A stretch of DNA of 64,000 bases, from the NCBI GenBank assembly GCA_035317825.1, contig DATHGB010000011.1, forward strand, positions 29,003-93,002. Direction: 5' to 3'. The DNA comes from Candidatus Saccharimonadales bacterium. Lineage in GTDB: Bacteria > Patescibacteriota > Saccharimonadia > Saccharimonadales > Saccharimonadaceae. A program made the position numbers and the translations under genes. The notes beneath the pieces were generated by a model that ran no database searches, was not told the origin of the DNA, and saw only the letters and a program-made list of their open reading frames with translations. Shown here piece after piece: positions 31,026-39,261 of the stretch. Each line of letters starts with the position of its first letter. Position 1 is the first letter of the stretch.

Positions 31026-31847
31026 ATGCCAAAAATATTAGACGGAACCGAACTAGTCGGATATATCAAAGAGCGCCAAGCAAAACAGGTGCGCGCTTTG
31101 AGACAAGCGTCCAAGGTATTTCCACGCCTCGTGGTTATTAAAAGTACGTCTGCCACAGCGGTTATTGACACGTATGTGCGCATGAAACAGCGCTACGCCG
31201 AAGATATTCTAATTGAAACTGTCGTTGAAACAATAGATGAATCTGAAATGATAAGCGCGCTTCAGCGCCTCAACGCCGATCCCATGGTTCACGGGATTAT
31301 CGTGCAGCTGCCATTGAAGGATATTAGCAAAACTGACGAAATCGTTGATCAGATTGCACCCGAAAAAGATGTTGATGGACTTGGCAAAAATGCTGGTTTC
31401 GAAAGCGCAACAGCGGGTGCGGTTAGTTGGCTTTTGGCCGGATATGCAGTTGAATTAACCGGTAAAAAAATAGCCATAGTCGGTAATGGGCGTTTAGTCG
31501 GAGCTCCCCTTGCGAAAATGTGGCGCGACAGCGGCCATGACGTAACGGTTCTTGATAGTACCCATGCTGACATTCCAGGCGTACTTCGTCAAAGCGATGT
31601 CATCGTCAGTGCTACGGGCGTGCCTAATCTTATTAAAAGCGACATGGTGGCAATTGGCGCAACGGTTGTTGATGCAGGCACCGCCAGCGAAAACGGCGTC
31701 ATCGTCGGTGATGTTGACCCAAGCCTAAGAGACCGCGATGATCTAAAAATTACACCCGAAAAAGGTGGCGTAGGCCCGCTCACAATCGCGGCACTTTTTG
31801 ATCACGTTATTCAAGCAGCGCAAACAGTGGCTAGTACTAAAAACTAA
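31026..31847 (+). CDS. folD: Methylenetetrahydrofolate dehydrogenase/cyclohydrolase
   Basis: This 273-residue bifunctional enzyme oxidises 5,10-methylene-THF and hydrolyses methenyl-THF. TYVRMKQRY carries the catalytic Tyr-xxx-Lys. GIIVQLPLKD, EKDVDGLGKNAG, IAIVGNGRLVGAPLAKMW and TPEKGGVGPLTIAAL match FolD, though the usual GRSxxVGxP is GNGRLVGAP, a mild change at the NADP site. TACAAT ends 8 nt before the ATG. It works with GlyA. Its stop overlaps the convergent response-regulator gene. Confidence 0.96.
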   Translation: MPKILDGTELVGYIKERQAKQVRALRQASKVFPRLVVIKSTSATAVIDTYVRMKQRYAEDILIETVVETIDESEMISALQRLNADPMVHGIIVQLPLKDISKTDEIVDQIAPEKDVDGLGKNAGFESATAGAVSWLLAGYAVELTGKKIAIVGNGRLVGAPLAKMWRDSGHDVTVLDSTHADIPGVLRQSDVIVSATGVPNLIKSDMVAIGATVVDAGTASENGVIVGDVDPSLRDRDDLKITPEKGGVGPLTIAALFDHVIQAAQTVASTKN

Positions 31848-32215
31848 GAAAGTCCGAGGGCTTCTTTGACTCGTCCAACAACCTGGCGTGGAGTTAGATC
31901 TGCTTTGACGATGTAGCTGTGAATGGAAAGATTTTTTAGGCTCTTTGGAGCTTCTTCTTCACCTAGGTTTGTCAGGATGATAACTGGGATATCTTTACCC
32001 CAGTCATGAGCACGCATTTCGGCTAATGCTTCGGCACCATCCATGTGGGGCATTTTCATATCAAGCAGGATAAGGTCGGGCTGAAATTCTTCAACTAAGG
32101 CAACCCCACGCTCGCCATTATCGGCAAGCTGTACTTCGAAACCGTCCGCCTCAAACTTCATACGGTACATCTGGCTAATTACTGGATCGTCTTCGATGAT
32201 TGCTATTCTTGTCAT
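31844..32215 (-). CDS. Stand-alone response regulator receiver protein
   Basis: This 123-residue protein is a CheY-like receiver domain with no output domain. The acidic pair is IIEDDP, the phospho-acceptor Asp is in PDLILLDMKMPHMDG (about residue 52), the Thr is in IPVIILTNLG and the Lys in SYIVKADLTP. It probably receives phosphate from a histidine kinase such as 35772-37973. TATCAT ends 8 nt before the chosen ATG; a start 9 nt upstream is possible. Confidence 0.93.
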   Translation of the reverse strand: MTRIAIIEDDPVISQMYRMKFEADGFEVQLADNGERGVALVEEFQPDLILLDMKMPHMDGAEALAEMRAHDWGKDIPVIILTNLGEEEAPKSLKNLSIHSYIVKADLTPRQVVGRVKEALGLS

Positions 32216-32340
32216 ATAGTTCAATGATACAATCTTTGCAAATTTCTAGCAAATAGATTAAAGTTGCTAATATCACATTATGTATTAATATATGGATAGT
32301 TAAGATTAATTTTAGACTATTTTAATATGGATAAACCAAA

Positions 32341-33474
32341 ATGACTGAAAACACAAGAAAAAATTGGCTAAAAAAAATTAAAGATCAAGGTGAAGTACCA
32401 ACTCCGTATATATTAACGGATCTTAGTATTGTAGAAGACAGCGCAAAACGACTAAAAAGTCTGCTCAATAATGTAAAAATATACTATGCCGTTAAGAGTA
32501 ACTCCGACCCTAAGATCATAGAACGACTAAACCCTATCGTTGAAGGATACGACATTGCTTCACTAGGAGAATGGGAATTGTTACGTAAGAAGAAGGTCTC
32601 GCCTAAACGAGTCCTTTTTAGTAACCCCGTAAAAATACCGAGTCACATAGAAAAAACATATAAAGATGGGCTACGCTATTATGCACTGGATAGCACCGAC
32701 GAGATCAAGAAGCTGAGCCGGCTTGCTCCGGGTTCGAATGTCTATATTCGAGTTCAAGTATCTGACTACGGAAGTAAATTTCCGCTCTCGAAAAAAACCG
32801 GACTACTACCTGCTCACGTTACAGAATACGCATCGTTTGCAGAGAGTATGGGATTAAAAGTGTGCGGACTCGCGTTTCATGTCGGATCGCAATCCGAAAA
32901 CCCTCAGGTATGGGATCGTGCATTTGAAATTACAGGAGAACTCATCACCCGACTCCAGGAAATGGGCTGTAAGATGGAATTCCTGGATATTGGCGGTGGT
33001 TTTCCTGCGGATTATGGACAACCTATTCCGTCAATTTCAGTGATCTGCCGCCTTATTAACAAGGCGATTAAGAAATATATCCCCGCAGGAATTGAAGTCG
33101 TAGCAGAGCCAGGTAGGTTTCTTGTAGCAGAGTCGAGTGTTATTGTGACTGAAATTATTGCTCGTGAACACCGCAGCGGAACAGACTGGCTTCATCTTGA
33201 TATGGGAGTTTTCCAGGGCATTATGGAGCCACTCGAGATGAGATCATGGAAATATCCTACGTTTACCGAGAAAAATCCTAGGGGGTATAAAAAGGATTTT
33301 GTTCTTACCGGGCCTACTTGTGATGCATACGACACTATCGGTACGGACTATTCGCTGCCCTCAGAAATGAACACAGGAGACAAGATCTATATAGGTTCTG
33401 CGGGTGCTTATACTTCTGTCTATGGTTCAAATTTTAATGGTTTCGAGAAGCCAGAAGTGAGATTTGTGAGATGA
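32341..33474 (+). CDS. PLP-dependent ornithine/lysine-type decarboxylase (fold III)
   Basis: This 377-residue protein has an alanine-racemase-fold barrel. YYAVKSNSDPKII holds the PLP lysine, LAFHVGSQ the ring-stacking His, FLDIGGGFPADYG the phosphate loop, and GPTCDAYD the catalytic Cys-Asp of ornithine decarboxylases. It is expected to make a diamine (putrescine or cadaverine) from an amino acid; diaminopimelate decarboxylase is less likely given the GPTCDAYD form. It overlaps the next gene by 4 nt. This is unusual in a genome with so little amino-acid metabolism. Confidence 0.9.
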   Translation: MTENTRKNWLKKIKDQGEVPTPYILTDLSIVEDSAKRLKSLLNNVKIYYAVKSNSDPKIIERLNPIVEGYDIASLGEWELLRKKKVSPKRVLFSNPVKIPSHIEKTYKDGLRYYALDSTDEIKKLSRLAPGSNVYIRVQVSDYGSKFPLSKKTGLLPAHVTEYASFAESMGLKVCGLAFHVGSQSENPQVWDRAFEITGELITRLQEMGCKMEFLDIGGGFPADYGQPIPSISVICRLINKAIKKYIPAGIEVVAEPGRFLVAESSVIVTEIIAREHRSGTDWLHLDMGVFQGIMEPLEMRSWKYPTFTEKNPRGYKKDFVLTGPTCDAYDTIGTDYSLPSEMNTGDKIYIGSAGAYTSVYGSNFNGFEKPEVRFVR

Positions 33475-34709
33475 GTAACATAGAAGCAGCTCCAGGCCTA
33501 AGTAATGAATATGAATCAAAGCCATTTCTGGGTTATGACGAGTACCGAACATTATGCGAGGAATCACAACCGGATGTAGCGCGTAAGACATGTCTTCCAA
33601 CCCCGGAGGATTATGAGGCAGCACAAGCGAATTCAAGAACTATCTATGTCGAGCTGGGTGATCGACGAGTACCCTTATTTACTCCCCTCGAAAGTGTCGG
33701 CGGTTACAATCCAGAAGCCAGTCAGCGAATGACCGAGAGTGAAGATATTTTTGTGCTTAGTTTGCCTTTTGAAGTAATTAACGAACAGGAGATAGATATC
33801 TCATCTCAACTCGCGCGTCTTGATGGTAATGCGGCGGTAATTGTCGAAACATCATCTAATCGCACAGCTGAGATGCAAGCAAAGGTTGCCGAGATAAACC
33901 CTGAGGGTGGTGTCTATGAATTTCTTGATCCACGGCTCAAAGGAGAACGCCAGAAGGCCAACGTCTCCTTTTACGTGGCCTACATGGAGGCGCGCGACGA
34001 TGAGGGCAACCTCATTCCGTTGCGAAGAGATAGAACTTTGCTTGAGGCATACAACCAAGAACACGAAACAACTGGCGGAGGGCCCGTTAAATTAATTGAG
34101 GCTCAAGACTTACGTGAAGATAGGAAACTTCGTGACGATCTTTGGCATCTTCACGAGGATAGATTTGATTGGCTAGGAAAGTATCATCCGGTTTCAATGC
34201 AGGAAACTGAAGCTTATTTTAACTACATTCTCTCAAATGATCACACTCATTCATTTGCTAGTTTTGAGGAAAATGAGGAGAATAAAAAAGTCCCAAACAT
34301 TCAAGGTATTATCATGGACGATGGGCTAAGTCAGGTAGGATGGGCTACTGATTCTTTTAAAGAGCAGATGCGGGCAAAACTAGATCCTGAAAATGATCGT
34401 ATTCAGTTTTACTACGGTATTGCAGGCAAGAGCAGCGAAGATAAGATGGCGCATCTCTCTGAAGCCGTTATTGCGCAGTATGCTCGCTTACTGAAGCAAA
34501 ACGGAGGAAGAACCTTAGTGATGTTTGAGTCTACAAATATGTCCAGTGGGTATATTCCTCGTATGATTGGCGCATACTCGGCTGCTGAGCCAAATGGGGT
34601 GAAGCTATCTCAGGATATCGTAAAACTAGCAACGCTTGACTACTGGTATCTTAAGCCTCAAGCTCAGAGTCAAGAATCATCGCATGACGACTTAGACTTA
34701 GCAGCATAG
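33471..34709 (+). CDS. Hypothetical protein, possible GNAT-like acyltransferase
   Basis: This 412-residue protein is not firmly recognised. The C-terminal half (about residues 220-400) has a GNAT-like rhythm: LWHLHEDRFDWLGKYHPVSM, IQGIIMDDGLSQVGWATDSF, YYGIAGKSSEDKMAHLSEAV, then LVMFESTNMSSGYIPRMIGA. The N-terminal half is unfamiliar and acidic. It is translationally coupled (4-nt overlap) to the ODC-like decarboxylase, so it may act on the amine product. The last residues are disordered. Confidence 0.7.
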   Translation: MSNIEAAPGLSNEYESKPFLGYDEYRTLCEESQPDVARKTCLPTPEDYEAAQANSRTIYVELGDRRVPLFTPLESVGGYNPEASQRMTESEDIFVLSLPFEVINEQEIDISSQLARLDGNAAVIVETSSNRTAEMQAKVAEINPEGGVYEFLDPRLKGERQKANVSFYVAYMEARDDEGNLIPLRRDRTLLEAYNQEHETTGGGPVKLIEAQDLREDRKLRDDLWHLHEDRFDWLGKYHPVSMQETEAYFNYILSNDHTHSFASFEENEENKKVPNIQGIIMDDGLSQVGWATDSFKEQMRAKLDPENDRIQFYYGIAGKSSEDKMAHLSEAVIAQYARLLKQNGGRTLVMFESTNMSSGYIPRMIGAYSAAEPNGVKLSQDIVKLATLDYWYLKPQAQSQESSHDDLDLAA

Positions 34710-34775
34710 TGGGTCGAAAGAGACTCTTAAGATGCGATTATGTGAAGAAATCGCAATAGAATCACTGTTGCTTGA

Positions 34776-35720
34776 CTACTGGTCCTTGACGGCTGATTCT
34801 AACCATACAGTGTAGCGTTGCAAAAACTTAGCAGGCCTAAGAATAGTCTTAATAAACTTAAGACCATCTTTACCTAGATCTTGTTCACAATTTAGCCACT
34901 GAATACCTTCTGATTGAGCAACAATAGCAAGGTGATGCACGGTGAAGCCAAAAGCCCCTGGATAGTCGGTGTCGTATTTCAGGTGATTTCCGATTAACCA
35001 TCCTTTATGCGGTGGAGCATGAACGATAGTAATACATGCAAGTTCATTCTCCACATAAATACCATATGCACGAATATCAAAGTGCTGGGCAAGATCGAGG
35101 TGTTTATTGATTGCATTTAACTCGACTTTCGCCGGATCATTGCTGTGGGCCATGTTCTTTTTCGACCATATTAGAATAGCAGAGTCAATGATTGCTCTAT
35201 CTAGAGGATCGGTGCAATTGAATAGTTTTGTATGAATACTTTTTCCGCTTGCAAATTTAATAACTCTTTCTCGTAAGTTTCTATAGTGCTTGCCTTGCAT
35301 GCCTGCTAGATCAGTAGTGTTGTACACATAATCTTTATTATCAATATCTTCCTCAATTCTAATGTCGACGCGATTGAGTTGTCGGATAGTGTCAATTATT
35401 TCTTCGGGAACATATGATAATTTCACACAATCTGTGTGCGTTGTTAGGAAATCTAGAAGACTATCTGCGGCTGTTGAGATATTAGAGCTTCCCACAAGTG
35501 AATAGCAAGTAGCGTCGTCATCGAGTATGTTGGTGAATCTGATAACAAGATTATTGTTTAGGTCGCTGGCCTCTAGATCATTATGGTAATCGAGCCATAT
35601 TATCAGATTGTCAAAACTGAAATCCGAATAAGGCTCGTTAAGCTGAGAATAATAATGGAGATAGGCATGTTTGTCCTTCACAGTAAGCTTGCGAAATTCG
35701 GGAAATTTAGGGAAAGACAT
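34776..35720 (-). CDS. DUF2156-like acyltransferase (aminoacyl-lipid synthase C-domain type)
   Basis: This 314-residue protein has two tandem GNAT-like halves typical of DUF2156, the soluble domain of lysyl-phosphatidylglycerol synthase. YVYNTTDLAGMQGKHYRNLR (about residues 129-148) and the C-terminal FGFTVHHLAIVAQSEGIQWL and LNCEQDLGKDGLKFIKTILR are characteristic. There is no membrane part. It could transfer an acyl or aminoacyl group. It is divergent from the sensor kinase and next to the decarboxylase/GNAT-like pair. Confidence 0.83.
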   Translation of the reverse strand: MSFPKFPEFRKLTVKDKHAYLHYYSQLNEPYSDFSFDNLIIWLDYHNDLEASDLNNNLVIRFTNILDDDATCYSLVGSSNISTAADSLLDFLTTHTDCVKLSYVPEEIIDTIRQLNRVDIRIEEDIDNKDYVYNTTDLAGMQGKHYRNLRERVIKFASGKSIHTKLFNCTDPLDRAIIDSAILIWSKKNMAHSNDPAKVELNAINKHLDLAQHFDIRAYGIYVENELACITIVHAPPHKGWLIGNHLKYDTDYPGAFGFTVHHLAIVAQSEGIQWLNCEQDLGKDGLKFIKTILRPAKFLQRYTVWLESAVKDQ

Positions 35721-35771
35721 TTTTGCGAAAAACCTCTATAATATTGTTAATGCTTAAACGTAATACTTTCG

Positions 35772-37973
35772 ATGCAGTTTAATGTAATTTATTATACTCT
35801 CTATTTGTCAGCTATCCTTGGAATCATTATAATATCCTTCCTCGTCTATTCTAGACGACGTGAACCAGAGTACCGCTATTTTGCTATATTTTCAGTTTTG
35901 CTTAGTCTTTGGCTTACTTTCCAATTTTGCACCCAACTCTTTTCTGATAACTTCGTAGTCAGTACGACTTTATTGCTGCGATTATCTGTGGCTGTAGCGC
36001 CTTTCTTCGCAATCTATTTCTATTTCTTTGCTATTGAGCATGCAGGTCTAAAAGCTAGGAAAAAGATTCATTTCATTCTACCTGCAATTTTGGCGCTAGT
36101 GACCATACAGAGCTCACTGGCGGTACAGAGTGGTACCGCCTCAATCGATGGAATCACATTGCGTGACGGTCCATTATATTTCCCCATTTTTGGAGTTGCT
36201 GCTGCCTACATTCTCGTGTCGATATTTTATATGTTCAAAGGCAACAAATCACCTAAAGTTAGTTCCAATCCTGCAAGGAAGCAGGCGAATAATATTCTTA
36301 TAGCAGGTGTCTTGCAAGCTTTGATCATCATCTCTTTAGCGGCAATTTTTCTTTCTGAAGAACCACTAGCCCAGGTGCTGAGTCCTTTTGCTCTTTTTCT
36401 GATGGTTGCCATTTTCAGTTATGCAATAATTCGCCACCAGCTCTTCGATATACGACTAATCGCTGTAAGGGCACTAACATATTCATTTTCACTTGTTACA
36501 ATTGCAGCACTCTATTCCTTGTTAGCTTTTGGTTTAATCAACACCGCGCTGGAAGGTCAGCATGATTTTCTACAAAAGGCTTTATATCTATTTATTGCAC
36601 TTTTATTAGCTCTAACGTTTTCTCCTCTGAAGTCTTTCTTTGACAGGATTACTCGCACCATTTTCTATCAGGATTCATATAAATCACAAGAGGTGATTGA
36701 TCGATTCAGCAGCACATTAGTGAGTACGGTTGATATTAAGGATTTAAGTCAAAATGCAGGGGAGATATTAAGATCAGCTATTAAATCGCAATACATTGCG
36801 ATTCTGTTAGCTCCGACTAGTCAAGAAGACACTAAGCCACGCATTATGATAGATGGTCAAGATAAGGGGCTAAACCAAGAAGAGCTTTACGGGTCATTAT
36901 CAAAACATTCTGAGAGATTATTCATACAAGATGAAATATACGGGGATCGAGAGCGTCAGAAAGTCTTTAAAAGTATGCATAATTCTAGTTGTGCAGTTGC
37001 TGCTCGTCTTGAAACCCATGGTGATTTTATCGGATATGTACTATTTGGTTTAAAAAACAACGGTAAACCGTATACGCATCAAGATATTGAGCTAATACGT
37101 ATTACCACCGATGAATTAGCCTTGGGAATACAAAACACACTCAGATTTGAGGAGATTCAATCATTTAACGTTACGCTACAGGCAAAAGTTAATGAGGCAA
37201 CATCACAGTTAAGACGTACTAACACAGAATTACGACGCCTTGACGAAGCCAAAGACGAATTCGTCAGTATGGCCTCGCATCAACTTCGCACGCCGCTAAC
37301 GAGTGTTAAAGGCTACTTAAGCATGGTTCTTGAGGGAGATGCGGGCAAGATTAGCGATACACAAAAAAAGCTTTTGGGTGAAGCTTTCACAAGTAGCGAA
37401 CGAATGGTACATTTAATCAATGATTTCTTAAACGTATCACGTCTGCAGACGGGTAAATTTATGCTGGAAAGTCGCGCACTAAATCTTGCAAAAATAGTTG
37501 GTCAAGAGGTTGATAGTTTGCAGTCAACAGCCGGAGCGCATGCCTTGAAGCTTCGTTACCGTATGCCATCACACTTTCCTATACTCTATATCGATGAAAG
37601 CAAGATTCGACAGGTGGTTATGAATTTTATTGATAACTCGATCTATTATTCAAAAGAAGACTCTACAATCACAGTTACTCTAGAGATTGAGGATTCAGAG
37701 GCTGTTTTGAAAGTTCACGATACAGGTATCGGAGTTCCCGAGGCGGAACAAGTTCATATATTTACCAAGTTCTTCCGCGCGGCAAATGCGCGTCGCCAGC
37801 GCCCCGATGGAACGGGCGTAGGACTTTTCCTGGCTAAAAAAGTAATTGTTGCTCATGGCGGCAGTATGGTATTTGAATCAACTGAGAGTGAGGGAAGTAC
37901 GTTTGGATTCCGTTTGCCTATTAAGAAATTAAGCACCGCTCCCGCTGATGATACGGATGAGCTCAAAAAGTAG
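35772..37973 (+). CDS. Sensor histidine kinase with 7-TM-like input and GAF-like domain
   Basis: This 733-residue protein has eight or so TM helices in the first 270 residues, then a GAF-like region (about 310-460), a coiled linker, a HisKA dimerisation helix DEFVSMASHQLRTPLTSVKG (phospho-His) and an HATPase domain with N box VMNFIDNSIYYS, G1 VHDTGIGVPEA and G2 GTGVGLFLAKK. It autophosphorylates in response to a membrane or small-molecule cue. No receiver gene is adjacent; the nearest is 31844-32215. The 3' end overlaps the end of the convergent small gene. Confidence 0.94.
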   Translation: MQFNVIYYTLYLSAILGIIIISFLVYSRRREPEYRYFAIFSVLLSLWLTFQFCTQLFSDNFVVSTTLLLRLSVAVAPFFAIYFYFFAIEHAGLKARKKIHFILPAILALVTIQSSLAVQSGTASIDGITLRDGPLYFPIFGVAAAYILVSIFYMFKGNKSPKVSSNPARKQANNILIAGVLQALIIISLAAIFLSEEPLAQVLSPFALFLMVAIFSYAIIRHQLFDIRLIAVRALTYSFSLVTIAALYSLLAFGLINTALEGQHDFLQKALYLFIALLLALTFSPLKSFFDRITRTIFYQDSYKSQEVIDRFSSTLVSTVDIKDLSQNAGEILRSAIKSQYIAILLAPTSQEDTKPRIMIDGQDKGLNQEELYGSLSKHSERLFIQDEIYGDRERQKVFKSMHNSSCAVAARLETHGDFIGYVLFGLKNNGKPYTHQDIELIRITTDELALGIQNTLRFEEIQSFNVTLQAKVNEATSQLRRTNTELRRLDEAKDEFVSMASHQLRTPLTSVKGYLSMVLEGDAGKISDTQKKLLGEAFTSSERMVHLINDFLNVSRLQTGKFMLESRALNLAKIVGQEVDSLQSTAGAHALKLRYRMPSHFPILYIDESKIRQVVMNFIDNSIYYSKEDSTITVTLEIEDSEAVLKVHDTGIGVPEAEQVHIFTKFFRAANARRQRPDGTGVGLFLAKKVIVAHGGSMVFESTESEGSTFGFRLPIKKLSTAPADDTDELKK

Positions 37974-38159
37974 CCAGATAACAACGAGTCCTACAGCTAC
38001 GGCGATAAGAACGGGCTTAGCGATACGTTTTTTCTCAAACCACCACTGACTAAGTACATTACGATTTGCCGCACTAAGGCGCGTAACGGTTGGCCGCGTG
38101 ACGCTAGCATCACTGCCACGGTAGACTTTGTTGCGTTTTTTCTTGGGTTTACTACTCAT
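37929..38159 (-). CDS. Small basic single-TM protein
   Basis: This 76-residue protein has a strongly basic N-terminus (MSSKPKKKRNKVYRG) and a C-terminal TM helix (PVLIAVAVGLVVIWLLFELI). Tail-anchored topology is likely; the family is unknown. The start at 38157-38159 is chosen because TATACT ends 10 nt before it. Its last 45 nt overlap the end of the histidine-kinase gene on the opposite strand. Confidence 0.75.
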   Translation of the reverse strand: MSSKPKKKRNKVYRGSDASVTRPTVTRLSAANRNVLSQWWFEKKRIAKPVLIAVAVGLVVIWLLFELIRIISGSGA

Positions 38160-38171
38160 AACTATATTCAG

Positions 38172-38211
38172 TATAACAAAAACCACCCCCGTTTAGAATG
38201 CGGAGGTGGTT
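38172..38211 (-). terminator. Terminator of the candidate ncRNA
   Basis: On the minus strand AACCACCTCCG-CATTCTAAA-CGGGGGTGGTT then TTTG. It closes the transcription unit starting near 38300. Confidence 0.88.
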
Positions 38212-38300
38212 ATGAGCTATAGGCTGACGCCTGGGAAGGGTTTGGAGCGGTCAGTCTCGGAAAAGGGATAGCCTTTCTTGTATATAAATACACAAGCTAT
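38175..38300 (-). ncRNA. Candidate structured small RNA, about 125 nt
   Basis: A consensus promoter (-35 TTGACT at 38330-38335, 17-bp spacer, -10 TATATT at 38307-38312) and a strong terminator frame a stretch without a coding frame. It begins GGCTATAGC, which can pair with CTATAGC near the 3' side. Inside, CTTGTGTA/TATACAAG, AAAGG/CCTTT and CTGAC/GTCAG can form three hairpins. I do not recognise it as SRP RNA, RNase P or tmRNA. A 6S-like or novel regulatory RNA is possible. Confidence 0.65.
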
Positions 38301-38306
38301 AGCCTA

Positions 38307-38335
38307 AATATATCATAAATTAGCGTAAAAGTCAA
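38307..38335 (-). promoter_or_regulatory. Sigma-70 promoter of the candidate ncRNA
   Basis: TTGACT, 17 nt, TATATT on the minus strand. It is one of three near-consensus -35/-10 pairs in this 4-kb region; most other genes show only a -10 box. Confidence 0.8.
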
Positions 38336-38404
38336 TAAAGATGCTTTTTGTCTAATAGCCTCTTGATACAGAGGCGGTTTTTTGGTACAATTGGCCAAGT
38401 TAAG

Positions 38405-38478
38405 GTCTCATCGTCTAACGGTTAGGACACCAGGTTTTCATCCTGGCAATCCGGGTTCGATTCCCGGTGAGATCACCA
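38405..38478 (+). tRNA. tRNA-Glu (anticodon UUC)
   Basis: GGTCTCA / TGAGATC acceptor, anticodon loop TTTTCAT between CCAGG and CCTGG, T arm CCGGG-TTCGATT-CCCGG, discriminator A, encoded CCA. A terminator follows at 38514-38545. I see no cassette site behind it. Confidence 0.96.
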
Positions 38479-38513
38479 TGATATTATTATAGTTTTTACA
38501 GAGAGGAAAAGTT

Positions 38514-38545
38514 CCAATATTTATTGTTGGAACTTTTCCTTTTTT
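38514..38545. terminator. Terminator after tRNA-Glu
   Basis: GGAAAAGTTCCAA-loop-TTGGAACTTTTCC then TTTTTT, a 13-bp stem. Confidence 0.93.
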
Positions 38546-38547
38546 CA

Positions 38548-38826
38548 CTACATCTGCTCTTTAGTGTTCGATTCCCCGGAGGTAAGAGAAATAGAGTGGA
38601 CACAAACAGAGACCTGCCAATCTGGCCCATAAATAGCTTGGAATAGGTTGTTAATGATAGATTTCAAAGCTACATCTCGATTCATATATGACACCACATG
38701 CGGGAGGGTAGGTATTATAACTACGTTCCGCGAATACAGCAGGACATTTGAAAAGGCTTGCTGACGCCTAGATAGCTTAACTACTCTCGCGCTTTCTTCT
38801 GCTCGTATAACACGAAAAGGTGGCAA
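38548..38826 (-). CDS. Doubtful short ORF beside tRNA-Glu
   Basis: This 92-residue frame has only a TTG start, no clear ribosome-binding site, and no recognised domain (RVVKLSRRQQAFSNVLLYSR, SIINNLFQAIYGPDWQVSVC). It may be a real small gene or a fragment of something larger. The amino-acid composition is plausible for a protein. If it is not coding, this stretch is otherwise empty. Confidence 0.3.
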   Translation of the reverse strand: MPPFRVIRAEESARVVKLSRRQQAFSNVLLYSRNVVIIPTLPHVVSYMNRDVALKSIINNLFQAIYGPDWQVSVCVHSISLTSGESNTKEQM

Positions 38827-38883
38827 GAACTTGTCACTCGTGCGTCAACTACGGATTTACTGGCGCTAACTCTAAATATATAG

Positions 38884-38912
38884 TTGACACATACGTTACA
38901 TACTGTTATGGT
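38884..38912 (+). promoter_or_regulatory. Consensus sigma-70 promoter of the GC-rich gene at 38968
   Basis: TTGACA (38884-38889), 17-bp spacer, TATGGT (38907-38912). Confidence 0.82.
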
Positions 38913-38921
38913 ATTACTAGT

Positions 38922-38935
38922 CTGACAATTGTCAG
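38922..38935. promoter_or_regulatory. Perfect 14-bp palindrome at the transcription start (possible operator)
   Basis: CTGACAATTGTCAG lies about 10 nt after the -10 box, where a bound repressor would block initiation. Confidence 0.5.
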
Positions 38936-38967
38936 GTCAACGCATTCGAGTTCTCGGAGGGAATCAC

Positions 38968-39204
38968 ATGCCCGGTGGTAATGGCCGCAACAGCAAGCGG
39001 CAGACCAGCAGGACGCACCACGACGGGACCGGCCAATCTGGCCAGCAGCAGCGCAACCAGGCCCCGAGGCCGCAGCGCGGCAATGGCGGAGGACCCGGCT
39101 TCGGCCAGTCCATCACGAACGCCATCTTCGGCCCCGCACCGCGGAGCACCTCCCACGGCGGTTCGAGCAAGAACCGCAAGAAGAAGGGTGGCGGCAGCCG
39201 CTGA
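38968..39204 (+). CDS. GC-rich, basic, Gly/Arg/Ser-rich small protein
   Basis: This 78-residue protein has low complexity (RNSKRQTSRTHHDGTG, GNGGGPGFGQSITNAIFGPA, SKNRKKKGGGSR). The net charge is strongly positive and there is no domain. The start ATG at 38968 is preceded by GGAGGG at good spacing; an upstream GTG/ATG at 38929 would overlap the palindrome. Base composition and codon use (mostly G/C third positions) differ sharply from neighbours, so it is probably imported, perhaps from an actinobacterial source. It may bind nucleic acid. Confidence 0.72.
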   Translation: MPGGNGRNSKRQTSRTHHDGTGQSGQQQRNQAPRPQRGNGGGPGFGQSITNAIFGPAPRSTSHGGSSKNRKKKGGGSR

Positions 39205-39261
39205 ACTGAGCCTGTCGGCTCATGCGTAAAGGCCAACCTCTAGGGTATAATGAAATTATCT

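Noticed and set aside
38479..38547. A cassette at tRNA-Glu.
   Set aside because: There is no repeat of the tRNA end or of its terminator within the next kilobase.
38932..39236. Long minus-strand and frame-shifted frames across the GC-rich gene.
   Set aside because: GC-rich DNA gives long open frames in all phases. Only the plus frame at 38968 has a promoter and a well-placed ribosome-binding site.
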